Assembly: GCA_035720945.1 (NCBI GenBank)
Contig: DASTNK010000129.1
Coordinates: 1 to 20,219 of the forward strand
DNA: 20,219 nt
From: SCQX01 sp035720945
GTDB lineage: Bacteria; Pseudomonadota; Gammaproteobacteria; Burkholderiales; Burkholderiaceae_B
Direction: 5' to 3'
Positions 6,584 to 14,225 of this stretch are shown in pieces. How positions within the stretch are numbered: position 1 is the first letter of the stretch; every line of letters begins with the position of its first letter. Below the pieces are notes generated by a model, which made no database searches, had not been told where the DNA came from, and saw only the letters and a program-made list of their open reading frames with translations. A program made the translations under genes and the position numbers.

Positions 6584-7775
6584 TAACAGCATGCCCACCA
6601 CCACCGCTCGCCCCCAATGGCGGGCATTCCTGAGCCTGGGCTTCCGCCCATTGTATTTCGCGGGCTGCGCTTGGGCGGCCGTGGCGATCGCCATCTGGAT
6701 CTTCGCCCCCGGACTCTTGAAGCAACCTTTAGGCGGCCTGGCTTGGCACGCCCACGAAATGCTGTGGGGGTTCGTGGCCACCATCGCGGTTGGGTTTTTG
6801 CTGACGGCCAGCGCCAACTGGACCAAAACCAACCCCTTGCATGGCTGGCCGCTGGCCGTGCTTGTGTCGCTGTGGCTGGTCGCCCGGATCGGCTATCTGG
6901 CGGGCGGGCGGGCCGCATTCCTTCTCGCCGGCGCAGCGGAAACCGCATTTTTCGTCGTGGCCGGGGTGGCGGTGTTGCGCGTCGTGATCATGGCCGGCAG
7001 CCGCCGCAACTACGGCATCCCCCTGCTGCTGTTCGGCCTGGCCACCGCCAATGTCCTGTATCTGCGCGCCGCGCAGCAAGGCGATTATGCCGAACTGATG
7101 CGTCGATTCGATCTGGGCCTGCTGTGCATGGCTGTCATCGCACTGCTGATCGCGCGGCGCGTCATCCCTTTCTTCACCATGCGCATGGTGCAAGGCCTGA
7201 GCATCCCTATGAACACACGCAGCGGACAGGCGCAGATCACATTGGGACTCGTCGCCATCCTGACTGGCATGGTCGGCTTTTACCTGGTCATGGCCGCCGC
7301 CCTCGCCGCCACCGGCCTGATCGGGCTCTACCAGATCGTGGCCTGGCGTCCCCTGGCCTCGCGCCACCGGCCCATCTTATGGATACTGTATCTGGGCTAT
7401 GCCATGCTGAGCCTGGGGCTGGTATCCGCCGCGATCTACTTGGTAAACCCCGTCCCGGGTGTTCTGGCACGGGCTGCCACCCATGTGCATATCATCGGCG
7501 TGGGCGGATTTTCCATTCTCATCATAGGCATGGTCACGCGCACCGCACTGGGTCACCTGGGACGCCCACTGAAGCTGGACGCCAGCATGCGCGTCAGCTA
7601 CCTGACCCTGATCATCGCAACAGCGCTGCGGCTGGCCGCCCTGCCTGCCACCGGCCCGGCCAACCTGTGGCTGTTGCGGTTGGCCGCCGCCTTCTGGATC
7701 GCGACCTTCGTGTTGTATCTTTGGCGCTTCGCACCCATGCTGATCCGCCCGCGCCCGGACGCGGCGCGATCCTGA
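6558..7775 (+). CDS. nnrS: NnrS family haem-copper membrane protein
   Basis: A 405-residue polytopic inner-membrane protein with about twelve hydrophobic segments. It carries the NnrS hallmark WHAHEMLWGFVATIAVGFLLTA, with histidines in the N-terminal membrane region, followed by SANWT. Other family blocks are RRVIPFFTMRM and the histidine-rich THVHIIGVGGF. NnrS proteins bind haem and copper and relieve nitrosative stress, for example by preventing dinitrosyl-iron complexes that damage iron-sulfur metabolism; the chemistry is not settled. The start at 6558 was chosen for its GGAG site, giving 405 residues, near the family norm of about 400. It is the middle gene of an operon with a globin and nsrR, and the next ATG follows 12 bp after its stop. 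Confidence 0.92.
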   Translation: MTSIPSTLDNSMPTTTARPQWRAFLSLGFRPLYFAGCAWAAVAIAIWIFAPGLLKQPLGGLAWHAHEMLWGFVATIAVGFLLTASANWTKTNPLHGWPLAVLVSLWLVARIGYLAGGRAAFLLAGAAETAFFVVAGVAVLRVVIMAGSRRNYGIPLLLFGLATANVLYLRAAQQGDYAELMRRFDLGLLCMAVIALLIARRVIPFFTMRMVQGLSIPMNTRSGQAQITLGLVAILTGMVGFYLVMAAALAATGLIGLYQIVAWRPLASRHRPILWILYLGYAMLSLGLVSAAIYLVNPVPGVLARAATHVHIIGVGGFSILIIGMVTRTALGHLGRPLKLDASMRVSYLTLIIATALRLAALPATGPANLWLLRLAAAFWIATFVLYLWRFAPMLIRPRPDAARS

Positions 7776-7787
7776 CGAGGGGCGGCC

Positions 7788-8255
7788 ATGCGACTCACGT
7801 CGATGACGGACTATGCGATACGCCTGTTGATGTACGTCGCGTGCCATCCCGGGCGCCTATGCACGATAGGCGAGATCGCCCAGGCCTACCATATTTCCGA
7901 GCCGCACTTGATGAAAATCACCAATCGACTGAGTCAATGCGGATGGATAGAGACCGTTCGCGGCAGGAATGGCGGCATGCGCCTGGCCCGGACGCCCACC
8001 GACATCCGCCTGGGGGCGGTGATGCGCGACACGGAAACGGATTTCGAACTGGTGGAGTGTTTCGGCCCCGGCAGCACCTGCACACTGACCGGACAGTGCC
8101 GTCTGACGGGCATCATCGACGGCGCGCTACGGGCATTCCTGCGGCATATGGATGACTACACCCTGGCCGACATCCTGCCCGCGGCGTCCTACCCCATTTT
8201 TCTGGATACCCACAACGCCACGGTGTCCCAGGCCCGGCCGAAGAACCCCGCCTGA
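7788..8255 (+). CDS. nsrR: Rrf2 family NO-sensing repressor NsrR
   Basis: A 155-residue Rrf2-family winged helix protein. The N-terminal MRLTSMTDYAIRLLMYVA is characteristic of NsrR and includes Asp8, the fourth ligand of the [4Fe-4S] cluster known from Streptomyces NsrR. The cluster cysteines are C91, C98 and C104 (spacing C-x6-C-x5-C), intermediate between the E. coli and Bacillus patterns, and an extra C51 is present. The recognition region is SEPHLMKITNRLSQCGWIETVRGRNGG. NO attack on the cluster releases DNA, so target genes are induced by NO. GAGG lies just upstream of the ATG. As the last gene of the operon behind an NsrR box, it should regulate itself. Its 3' end overlaps dacA by 67 bp. 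Confidence 0.9.
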   Translation: MRLTSMTDYAIRLLMYVACHPGRLCTIGEIAQAYHISEPHLMKITNRLSQCGWIETVRGRNGGMRLARTPTDIRLGAVMRDTETDFELVECFGPGSTCTLTGQCRLTGIIDGALRAFLRHMDDYTLADILPAASYPIFLDTHNATVSQARPKNPA

Positions 8256-9346
8256 CCCACGGGATGCAGTGCCACCAGCGGCAGCGTGACCGTGCGATCA
8301 CCCACGGTTTCCGTCAGGGACGCGACCTGCGCATCCGCGGCGATGGGGGCGACCAACGGCCCCTTGGTGGTGACCTTGGGCACCCCCAAGAGCTTCGCGC
8401 CACGCCCGACCGTCAGGTACACATCGTGGGTGAAACCCACTTTGACCTGATCCTGCTCGCCCTTCCAGACCCTTGGCGTGGCGACCACTTGTTGCTTGCC
8501 ATAGAGCTTGACGGTGTCGAAATTGCCAAAGCCCCAGTTGAGCAGGGTTTCGCTTTCCTGGACTCGCGCCTTGCTCGAGGGCGTGCCCAGCACCACCGAG
8601 ATGAGCCTACGGTCAACAGTGGCCCCGGGGCGGTGCGCCGACGCGATGAGGCAGTACCCCGCTTCAGCGGTGTGCCCGGTTTTCAATCCGTCGACCGACG
8701 GGTCGATCCACAGCAGCTTGTTGCGGTTCTGTTGGGTGATCTTGTCGTACGTGTACTGCTTGATCGTGTCAAAACCCACGTACAACTTGGGATAATCCTG
8801 AATGAGATGGCGCGCGAGTTCCGACAGATCGCGCGCGGTGGAATACGTTTCGGGGCTGGGCAGGCCATGCGGGCTGGCGAAATGCGTGGATTTCAGGCCC
8901 ATATGCGCGGCCATCTGGTTCATTTCCGCCACAAAGGTTCCGACGCTGCCGGCGGTTGCCTCGGCCAGCGCCACGGCGGCGTCGTTGCCCGAATCGACCA
9001 GCAAACCCGTGAGCAATTGCCTGATGGTGACACGATCGCCGGGCTTGAGGAACATCTTGGAGCTCTCGGGATCCACCTTCCAAGCCAGGGTCGACACCGT
9101 GACCGTCTGGTCCATGCTGAGCTGGTGGTCGTGAATGGCCTTGAAAACCAAGTAGGCCGTCATGATCTTGGTGAGCGACGCCGGCTGGATGCGCGCGTCG
9201 GCATTGTGCTCGGCGATGATTTCGTTGCTTTTGGCGTCCAGCAGCAACCATGCGTTGGCGTCGAGCGCCGGGGCGGGAATCGACAGCGCAAACGCCCGGG
9301 ACGCCACCAACAGGCTCGCGCCCAGACCTAGTATCCATTTCTTCAT
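8189..9346 (-). CDS. dacA: D-alanyl-D-alanine carboxypeptidase, PBP5/6 type
   Basis: A 385-residue class A low-molecular-mass penicillin-binding protein. It has an N-terminal signal peptide (MKKWILGLGASLLVASRAFA, cleavage after about residue 20), the active-site tetrad SLTK (57-60), SGN (119-121) and DGLKTG (219-224). A PBP5-type C-terminal beta domain is followed by an amphipathic tail (GFFGRAWDTVALWVSRKMG) that anchors the enzyme to the outer face of the inner membrane. It removes the terminal D-Ala from peptidoglycan pentapeptides. The ATG overlaps the stop of the ClC gene (ATGA), so the two are translationally coupled, and no strong separate ribosome site is seen. Its 3' end runs 67 bp into nsrR on the other strand. 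Confidence 0.93.
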   Translation of the reverse strand: MKKWILGLGASLLVASRAFALSIPAPALDANAWLLLDAKSNEIIAEHNADARIQPASLTKIMTAYLVFKAIHDHQLSMDQTVTVSTLAWKVDPESSKMFLKPGDRVTIRQLLTGLLVDSGNDAAVALAEATAGSVGTFVAEMNQMAAHMGLKSTHFASPHGLPSPETYSTARDLSELARHLIQDYPKLYVGFDTIKQYTYDKITQQNRNKLLWIDPSVDGLKTGHTAEAGYCLIASAHRPGATVDRRLISVVLGTPSSKARVQESETLLNWGFGNFDTVKLYGKQQVVATPRVWKGEQDQVKVGFTHDVYLTVGRGAKLLGVPKVTTKGPLVAPIAADAQVASLTETVGDRTVTLPLVALHPVGQAGFFGRAWDTVALWVSRKMG

Positions 9347-11178
9347 ACAGAGACTTTCTTAACCCTTCGTCTTTTCGCAAGCCGCCACCGGAGATAGGCT
9401 TTGCGGTCACCTTCTTCGTGCAGGCGATGTACCCGCACACGCAGTAAGTCTTTGCGGGCGATCAGGCCCAGCAACTGATCAGTGTCGCGATCGACGATGG
9501 GAATGCGGCCCACACCCGTGACCGCCATCCTGTCGGCGATGCGCCCCGCCATTTCGTCAGGATATCCGATCAAAAGTTCCTGATCCCGCAAAATTTCCTG
9601 CAATGTCGTGGCGCCGCGATCATTCCCGTTTTCGCGGTCGACCGTCCAGGCCAGGCTGTCAGCCCGCGTGACCAGCCCCAGCACCCGCTGGCCATCGTCG
9701 ACCACGGGATAGCTGCTATGGCGGAATTCGGTGGTCGTGAAAAACTCGATGGCCTCGGCGATGGTCATGGTGCCGGGCAGTGTCTTGACCGACTTGGTCA
9801 TGACACTGCCCGCCCGTTCCAGATCGAACGCGTCGACATGATACTCCCGAGTCAGGTGGTGCCCGTGGCGCGCGACTTTCTCTGTGAGAATGGAGCGCTT
9901 CAACAACAGCACCGTCAGGCCATAGGCGAACAGGCACGCGGTCAGGACAGGCAGCAGCACGGAATAGTTGCCAGTCAGTTCGACCGCGAACAAGGTGGAC
10001 GTGAGTGGCGCGCGCATGGTGCCACCCATCATGGCGGCCATGCCGACCAGAGCCCAGAAACCGGGGTCGGCATGCGGAAACCATGGCGCCAGCACGGCGC
10101 CGATGGTGCCTCCGATGATGAGCAACGGTGCGAGCACACCGCCCGACGTGCCGGACCCCAGCGCCACGGACCAGATGATCACCTTGACGACCAGCAGCAG
10201 AAACGCAGCCTTCAGGGCGACGTCGCCGGCCAGCAGATGGCGGATGTTGTCGTACCCCACGCCCAGCGCCGCCGGTTCGATCAGGCCCCCCACCCCGACC
10301 ACCACCCCACCCAATGCGGGCCACCACATCCAGTGCAATGGCAATTTTTCGAACAGGTCTTCGCAGGCGTAGACAATGGCCGTCAGCAGGCCCGAGCCGA
10401 AGCCGGCAACCACGCCCATCAGAGCCCAGGCCGCGACATGCCAGGTCGACAACGTGACGCCCCCCACATAGGGAAAGATGGGGGCCGCGCCGGGCATGAA
10501 GACCGGGCGCAGCGCCTGCGCGACAATGGCGGCGATGGCCACCGGCAGGAAGCTGCGCGGTTTCCATTCGAACAGCAGCAATTCCACCGCCAGCAAGATG
10601 GAGGCGACGGGTGTGCCGAAGACCGCTGTCATGCCCGCCGCCGCCCCCGCGACCAGCAAGGTCTTGCGCTCGCTGGAGCTCATGTTCAGGGTCTGGGCCA
10701 GCAACGAACCCAACGCGCCGCCCGTCATGATGATGGGGCCTTCCGCGCCGAACGGGCCGCCCGTACCGATGGAAATAGCCGACGACAACGGTTTGAGTAT
10801 GGCCACTTTGGGCTGAATGCGGCTCTTGCCTATGAGAATGGCCTCTATGGCTTCGGGTATGCCGTGGCCACGGATCTTGTCAGAGCCATAGCGCGCCATG
10901 AGCCCGACGACAATGCTGCCCACCACAGGCACGAACACCATGTACCAGCCCAGGGGTGAGCCGTCGATCCCTTTGTTGACGAAGGACCATTGGCCGTAAT
11001 AGGCCACGTTGGTGCACAGATAGAGCAGCTTGAAAAGCACCCAGGAAGACAGGTCGCCCAGTATGCCGACAACCACCGCCAAGCCCATGAGGTACAGAAC
11101 GCGCCGATCAGTCGTGAAGTCGCCCAGCTTGGGTATGGTTGTTTTGGTGCTGGGGGACAAGACCTTGGGTGAGCGCAT
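9343..11178 (-). CDS. ClC-type chloride channel/transporter with C-terminal CBS domains
   Basis: About 611 residues from the chosen ATG. A ClC membrane domain (about 28-440) carries RGHGIPEA (103-110), GAEGP (144-148, with the gating glutamate) and SGGVLAPLL. Two CBS domains follow (about 455-510 and 525-590), usual in ClcB-like and eukaryotic ClC proteins as regulatory modules. It moves Cl- (possibly Cl-/H+ exchange) across the inner membrane. The first filter motif reads GHGIP where E. coli ClcA has GSGIP, so the ion-coordinating serine is replaced. The frame stays open to 11409, but that would put the palindromic promoter (11285-11307) inside the gene; ATGs at 11178 and 11256 are better. 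Neither has a clear ribosome site, so the start is uncertain. Its stop overlaps dacA (ATGA). Confidence 0.88.
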   Translation of the reverse strand: MRSPKVLSPSTKTTIPKLGDFTTDRRVLYLMGLAVVVGILGDLSSWVLFKLLYLCTNVAYYGQWSFVNKGIDGSPLGWYMVFVPVVGSIVVGLMARYGSDKIRGHGIPEAIEAILIGKSRIQPKVAILKPLSSAISIGTGGPFGAEGPIIMTGGALGSLLAQTLNMSSSERKTLLVAGAAAGMTAVFGTPVASILLAVELLLFEWKPRSFLPVAIAAIVAQALRPVFMPGAAPIFPYVGGVTLSTWHVAAWALMGVVAGFGSGLLTAIVYACEDLFEKLPLHWMWWPALGGVVVGVGGLIEPAALGVGYDNIRHLLAGDVALKAAFLLLVVKVIIWSVALGSGTSGGVLAPLLIIGGTIGAVLAPWFPHADPGFWALVGMAAMMGGTMRAPLTSTLFAVELTGNYSVLLPVLTACLFAYGLTVLLLKRSILTEKVARHGHHLTREYHVDAFDLERAGSVMTKSVKTLPGTMTIAEAIEFFTTTEFRHSSYPVVDDGQRVLGLVTRADSLAWTVDRENGNDRGATTLQEILRDQELLIGYPDEMAGRIADRMAVTGVGRIPIVDRDTDQLLGLIARKDLLRVRVHRLHEEGDRKAYLRWRLAKRRRVKKVSV

Positions 11179-11284
11179 CGAGGGTTCTGCGGTTATGCGT
11201 TGAATGAACGAATCCTGAAATGAAAGGAAGCGACATTGGAACGGCACCGACCACATGGCGAAGGCGCCGCTGCGTTGAACCTGT

Positions 11285-11307
11285 TTTATATCGTAGCACG
11301 ATATAAA
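11285..11307. promoter_or_regulatory. perfect palindrome, candidate repressor operator of the ClC-dacA operon
   Basis: Arms TTTATATCGT (11285-11294) and ACGATATAAA (11298-11307) are perfect inverted repeats of 10 bp around a 3-bp AGC centre. Symmetry and length fit a dimeric winged-helix regulator such as MarR. The MarR-family gene (11466-11909) is the nearest regulator, which makes it the first candidate. The palindrome covers the candidate -10 of the ClC gene. Confidence 0.6.
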
Positions 11308-11319
11308 TAACGGGAGCAA
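11290..11319 (-). promoter_or_regulatory. candidate promoter of the ClC-dacA operon
   Basis: On the minus strand TTGCTC (-35) is followed after 18 bp by TACGAT (-10). The -10 lies inside the 10-bp-arm palindrome, so a bound regulator would cover it. The transcript would begin near 11283, upstream of both candidate ClC start codons. Confidence 0.45.
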
Positions 11320-11465
11320 TGAAACCGTCTTTCCCGCCAGCGCCGACCAGCGTGCTGTCTGGTGAATGCGACTGCCCGGCTTCGAAAGCACGAGCCAACC
11401 AGGCAGCAACCAGCCAAACGGGGGGCTGTGTTTCCAGGGAACGGGGTTAGTGCTTCGGAAAGAGG

Positions 11466-11909
11466 CTAATGCTCGAAACGACCAAACAACCTGCCCATGA
11501 GCGGCCGGATCGCGCCAAGCTCCTTCAAATGGGCGCTGGACAGATTCTCGAGCTTGCTTTCGGCCAGGCGTGACAGCGACACGCGCACGCGCCGGCGATC
11601 ATTGGGGTCGCGCAAGCGTTCCACCAGACCCATCCGGACCAATCGGCCGACCAGCTCGACCGCGCTATGTGGACGGATCATCAGATAGTCGGCGAGTTCA
11701 CCCACGCTGGGGGCGTCGGAGGTGCTCATCGCCTTGATCGCGAGCAGCGCCTGGTGCTGTTGCGGCATCAGGCCGGCCGTGGCGGCTTCGGTTTCGCTGA
11801 ACGCAATGAACTTTCGCAACGCTTGCCGGAACGTGGCAAGCGCCTGGTAATCGGCGGGCGTCAATTGCCCGGCGTCATTCGTATGCGCGGGACGGTCGGT
11901 GAGTTTCAC
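11466..11909 (-). CDS. MarR family transcriptional regulator
   Basis: A 147-residue winged helix protein. After an N-terminal dimerisation helix (about 20-45) come the helix-turn-helix (SVGELADYLMIRPHSAVELVGRLVRMGLV, about 68-96) and the wing DPNDRRRVRVSL (101-112), the classic MarR D-x-R-R motif. It would bind palindromic operators as a dimer. The start codon is GTG at 11909; no ATG is available before the HTH except one inside it, and no ribosome site precedes the GTG. A -10-like TAGAAT lies 6 nt upstream, which would give a leaderless transcript. It is in the same orientation as the ClC-dacA genes and 210-290 bp upstream, with the palindrome between. It likely controls them, but its ligand is unknown. 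Confidence 0.88.
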   Translation of the reverse strand: MKLTDRPAHTNDAGQLTPADYQALATFRQALRKFIAFSETEAATAGLMPQQHQALLAIKAMSTSDAPSVGELADYLMIRPHSAVELVGRLVRMGLVERLRDPNDRRRVRVSLSRLAESKLENLSSAHLKELGAIRPLMGRLFGRFEH

Positions 11910-11915
11910 AACTCG

Positions 11916-11921
11916 ATTCTA
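11916..11921 (-). promoter_or_regulatory. -10-like element just before the marR-type gene
   Basis: TAGAAT on the minus strand lies 6 nt before the GTG start, so transcription would begin at or next to the start codon. No good -35 is seen at 16-18 bp. Confidence 0.35.
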
Positions 11922-11948
11922 AACCATGCCGCTGCGCAATCGCGCATT

Positions 11949-11981
11949 GTGGGGCCACCGACGAGAGCCGGCGCGCCCCAC
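11949..11981. repeat. inverted repeat between serA and the MarR gene
   Basis: Arms GTGGGGC (11949-11955) and GCCCCAC (11975-11981) could form a hairpin downstream of serA on the minus strand. It lacks a following T run, so it is at best a weak terminator or a 3' mRNA stabiliser. Confidence 0.3.
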
Positions 11982-12010
11982 CCCACGGGATCACGGTTTA
12001 TGCTCACGGC

Positions 12011-13210
12011 TCACATTCGGTCGCAACGGATGGTGATCGGATGGCGGCGCAATGCGTCCATGACCTCGTCGGTCACCGAGCCATCCACGTCGGAGATGAC
12101 ATAGCCGATCTGGCCACGGGTCTGCAGTTGCTGGGTCACGATGTTCAGCCCGTGTTCCGCGAGCAGGCTGCTAAGCGCACCCAGCGCGCCGGGCACGTTG
12201 CGATGCACATGCAGAATGCGCGCCGCGCCCGACGATTCGACGTAAGGAATTTCCGGGAAATTCACCGCGCCCTTGGTCGCACCGCCCTGGGCGAAGCGAA
12301 CGAGTTTCTCGGCGACCTCGCGGCCAATGTTCTCCTGGGATTCCTGCGTGCTGCCACCGATGTGCGGCGTGAGGATCACGTTGTGCATGCCGATCAAGGG
12401 ACTGGCCAGGGGTTCGTCCACGCTCTTGGGTTCAGCGGGAAAGACATCGAGCGCCGCACCCGACAAAGACCCGTTTTCCAGGGCTCCACGCAACGCATCG
12501 ATATCGACGACGGTTCCGCGCGACGCGTTGATGAGGATCGCACCGCGCTTCATGACCGCGATGGCGGCGGCACTCATGATGTTCCGCGTGCTTTTGCCGC
12601 CCGGCACATGCAGGGTCACAACATCGGACTGCGCCAGCAGATCATTCAGGTAGGCGCAGGCGCGGGCGTTGCCCAACGGCAGTTTGGCTTCGATGTCGTG
12701 AAAGATCACCCGCATGCCGGCCGACTCGGCCAGCGTCCCGACCTGGGATCCGATATTGCCGTAGCCGATGATGCCCAGCGTCTTGCCGCGCGCCTCGTAG
12801 GCCCCTTCCGCGGTCTTGTCCCAGTGGCCCTGATGCACCCGGGCGTTCTTTTCCGGAATGCGGCGCAGCAGCAGAATGGCCTCCCCCAGCACCAGTTCAG
12901 CCACCGAGCGTGTGTTGGAGTACGGCGCGTTGAACACCGGCGTTCCGTGCGCCATCGCGAAGTCGAGATCCACCTGGTTCGTGCCGATGCAGAAGCACCC
13001 GACCGCCCGCAGGTCGGGCAATCCGGCAAGGAGCTCCGCCGTCAGATGGGTGCGGGATCGGATCCCGACCAGCGCCGCGCCGCGCAGCGCGTCGGGCAAA
13101 TCGGCGGGCGGCAACGACGACGCATAGGTCTTGATGTCGTCGAAGCCCGCCGCTTCGAACACCTCGCGGGCGCTGGCATGGATGTTTTCAAACAGAACGA
13201 TACGAGTCAT
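12011..13210 (-). CDS. serA: D-3-phosphoglycerate dehydrogenase
   Basis: A 399-residue type of SerA as in E. coli: an N-terminal and a central 2-hydroxyacid dehydrogenase domain, and a C-terminal ACT domain (about 318-399, AARILHVHRNVPGALGALSS) that usually binds serine for feedback control. Seen are the NAD site GYGNIG (149-154) and catalytic R231 (ASRGTVVD), E260 (FPAEP) and H283 (TPHIGGST). It oxidises 3-phosphoglycerate to 3-phosphohydroxypyruvate, the first step of serine synthesis. E. coli SerA also accepts 2-ketoglutarate. The start at 13210 fits the family, with GGAAA 8 nt upstream; a longer open frame to 13468 reads as overlap with phzF and is not credible. It follows the phzF-family gene by 101 bp on the same strand. 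Confidence 0.93.
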   Translation of the reverse strand: MTRIVLFENIHASAREVFEAAGFDDIKTYASSLPPADLPDALRGAALVGIRSRTHLTAELLAGLPDLRAVGCFCIGTNQVDLDFAMAHGTPVFNAPYSNTRSVAELVLGEAILLLRRIPEKNARVHQGHWDKTAEGAYEARGKTLGIIGYGNIGSQVGTLAESAGMRVIFHDIEAKLPLGNARACAYLNDLLAQSDVVTLHVPGGKSTRNIMSAAAIAVMKRGAILINASRGTVVDIDALRGALENGSLSGAALDVFPAEPKSVDEPLASPLIGMHNVILTPHIGGSTQESQENIGREVAEKLVRFAQGGATKGAVNFPEIPYVESSGAARILHVHRNVPGALGALSSLLAEHGLNIVTQQLQTRGQIGYVISDVDGSVTDEVMDALRRHPITIRCDRM

Positions 13211-13311
13211 GAGAGTTTCCGAAACACACGGCAAAGGGTCTATTGTGACGCATAGCATTGGTGAAAACCCTGACAGCCATGCTGCCGCCAGGGGCAAAGG
13301 CGCCGTCGCTC

Positions 13312-14154
13312 TTATAGCGTGACCGTTCCCTCGATGCACGTGCTGACGTCGCCCCCAATCCAGATGTCCGGCCCATCCGAGTGAACATGAACCCGACCCG
13401 CGCGACCCAGCGCCGTGCCCTGCGCGGCCACGTACGAGGCCGGCGCCCTGTCGGTGCCGATCAGCCATTGCGCCACACTGGCATTCAGGCTACCAGTGAC
13501 GGGATCTTCAGGCACGCCCAGATCGGGCACGAAGGCGCGCACTTCAAACTGTGCGTCGGAACCGTCGACAGCCTCATCCCACGGGGCGACCACGCCCAGC
13601 TTGATGCCATTGAGGCGGACAAAGTCGGGCTTCAGGTTCAGGACCTGGCGGCGCGACCCCAGCAACACCGCCAGCCATCCGGGTCCGTTATCCACCCACT
13701 GCGCATCCAGCACGTCGTCGTGGGAAATTCCGAGCCCGTCAGCGATACGCCGCAACAGCGGCGCATCGACTGGTCCGGTGCGCACCATGGGCGGTGCCGC
13801 GAACGCCACGCGCCGGCCATCGCGGCGCAGCGGGATCAGCCCCACCGCGCATTCCTGGACGATGCGCTCGCCTCGCGGCCGGCCTCCGGTGGCGAGCCAG
13901 ACATGGCAAGCCCCCAGCGTGGGGTGCCCCGCGAACGGCAATTCGGCCTGGGGCGTGAAAATGCGGACCCGATAATCCGCTTCCGGCCTAGTGGGTTTCA
14001 AAAGAAAGATGGTTTCGCTGAGATTCGTCCAGTTGGCGAAGGCGGCCATCTGCTCGTCAGCCAGGCCATCGGCCTCCACCACCACCGCCAGGGGGTTGCC
14101 TTTGAGCGGCGTGTCGGAAAAGACATCGACCTGCTTGAACTCGAACGTGCGCAT
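13312..14154 (-). CDS. PhzF family isomerase-like protein
   Basis: A 280-residue PhzF/diaminopimelate-epimerase-fold protein. It begins MRTFEFKQVDVFSDTPLKGNPLAVV, typical of the family, with the catalytic glutamate in NLSETIF (E47), the FAGHPTLG loop (74-81) and the second-domain DPVTGSLNAS block. PhzF proper isomerises DHHA in phenazine synthesis, but no other phz gene is present here, and most stand-alone family members have unknown substrates. GAGGG lies 8 nt before the ATG. It lies between the GntR regulator (71 bp upstream) and serA, same strand, so co-regulation with the GntR-linked metabolism is possible. Confidence 0.88.
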   Translation of the reverse strand: MRTFEFKQVDVFSDTPLKGNPLAVVVEADGLADEQMAAFANWTNLSETIFLLKPTRPEADYRVRIFTPQAELPFAGHPTLGACHVWLATGGRPRGERIVQECAVGLIPLRRDGRRVAFAAPPMVRTGPVDAPLLRRIADGLGISHDDVLDAQWVDNGPGWLAVLLGSRRQVLNLKPDFVRLNGIKLGVVAPWDEAVDGSDAQFEVRAFVPDLGVPEDPVTGSLNASVAQWLIGTDRAPASYVAAQGTALGRAGRVHVHSDGPDIWIGGDVSTCIEGTVTL

Positions 14155-14225
14155 GATCCGACCCTCGCCAAATCAGAAAGGATACTACGCACGCGACATC
14201 CCTGGCGGCGCGGTCGGGAACAGGC

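Noticed and set aside
9718..10959. Long plus-strand open frame opposite the ClC gene (and similar long frames opposite dacA, serA and the hydrolase)
   Set aside because: Low-complexity Q/H/R/D-rich products are typical of antisense frames in GC-rich coding DNA; the minus-strand ClC motifs are clear.
11179..11409. N-terminal extension of the ClC frame to 11409
   Set aside because: It would place the perfect palindrome and candidate promoter inside the coding region and adds residues unlike ClC proteins.
13211..13468. N-terminal extension of the serA frame
   Set aside because: It overlaps the 3' end of the phzF-family gene by more than 150 bp and the added sequence has no SerA likeness; SerA normally begins at MTRIVLFENI.
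13312..14154. Phenazine biosynthesis cluster suggested by the PhzF-family gene
   Set aside because: No phzA/B, C, D, E or G genes are nearby; the family is broad and mostly unrelated to phenazines.
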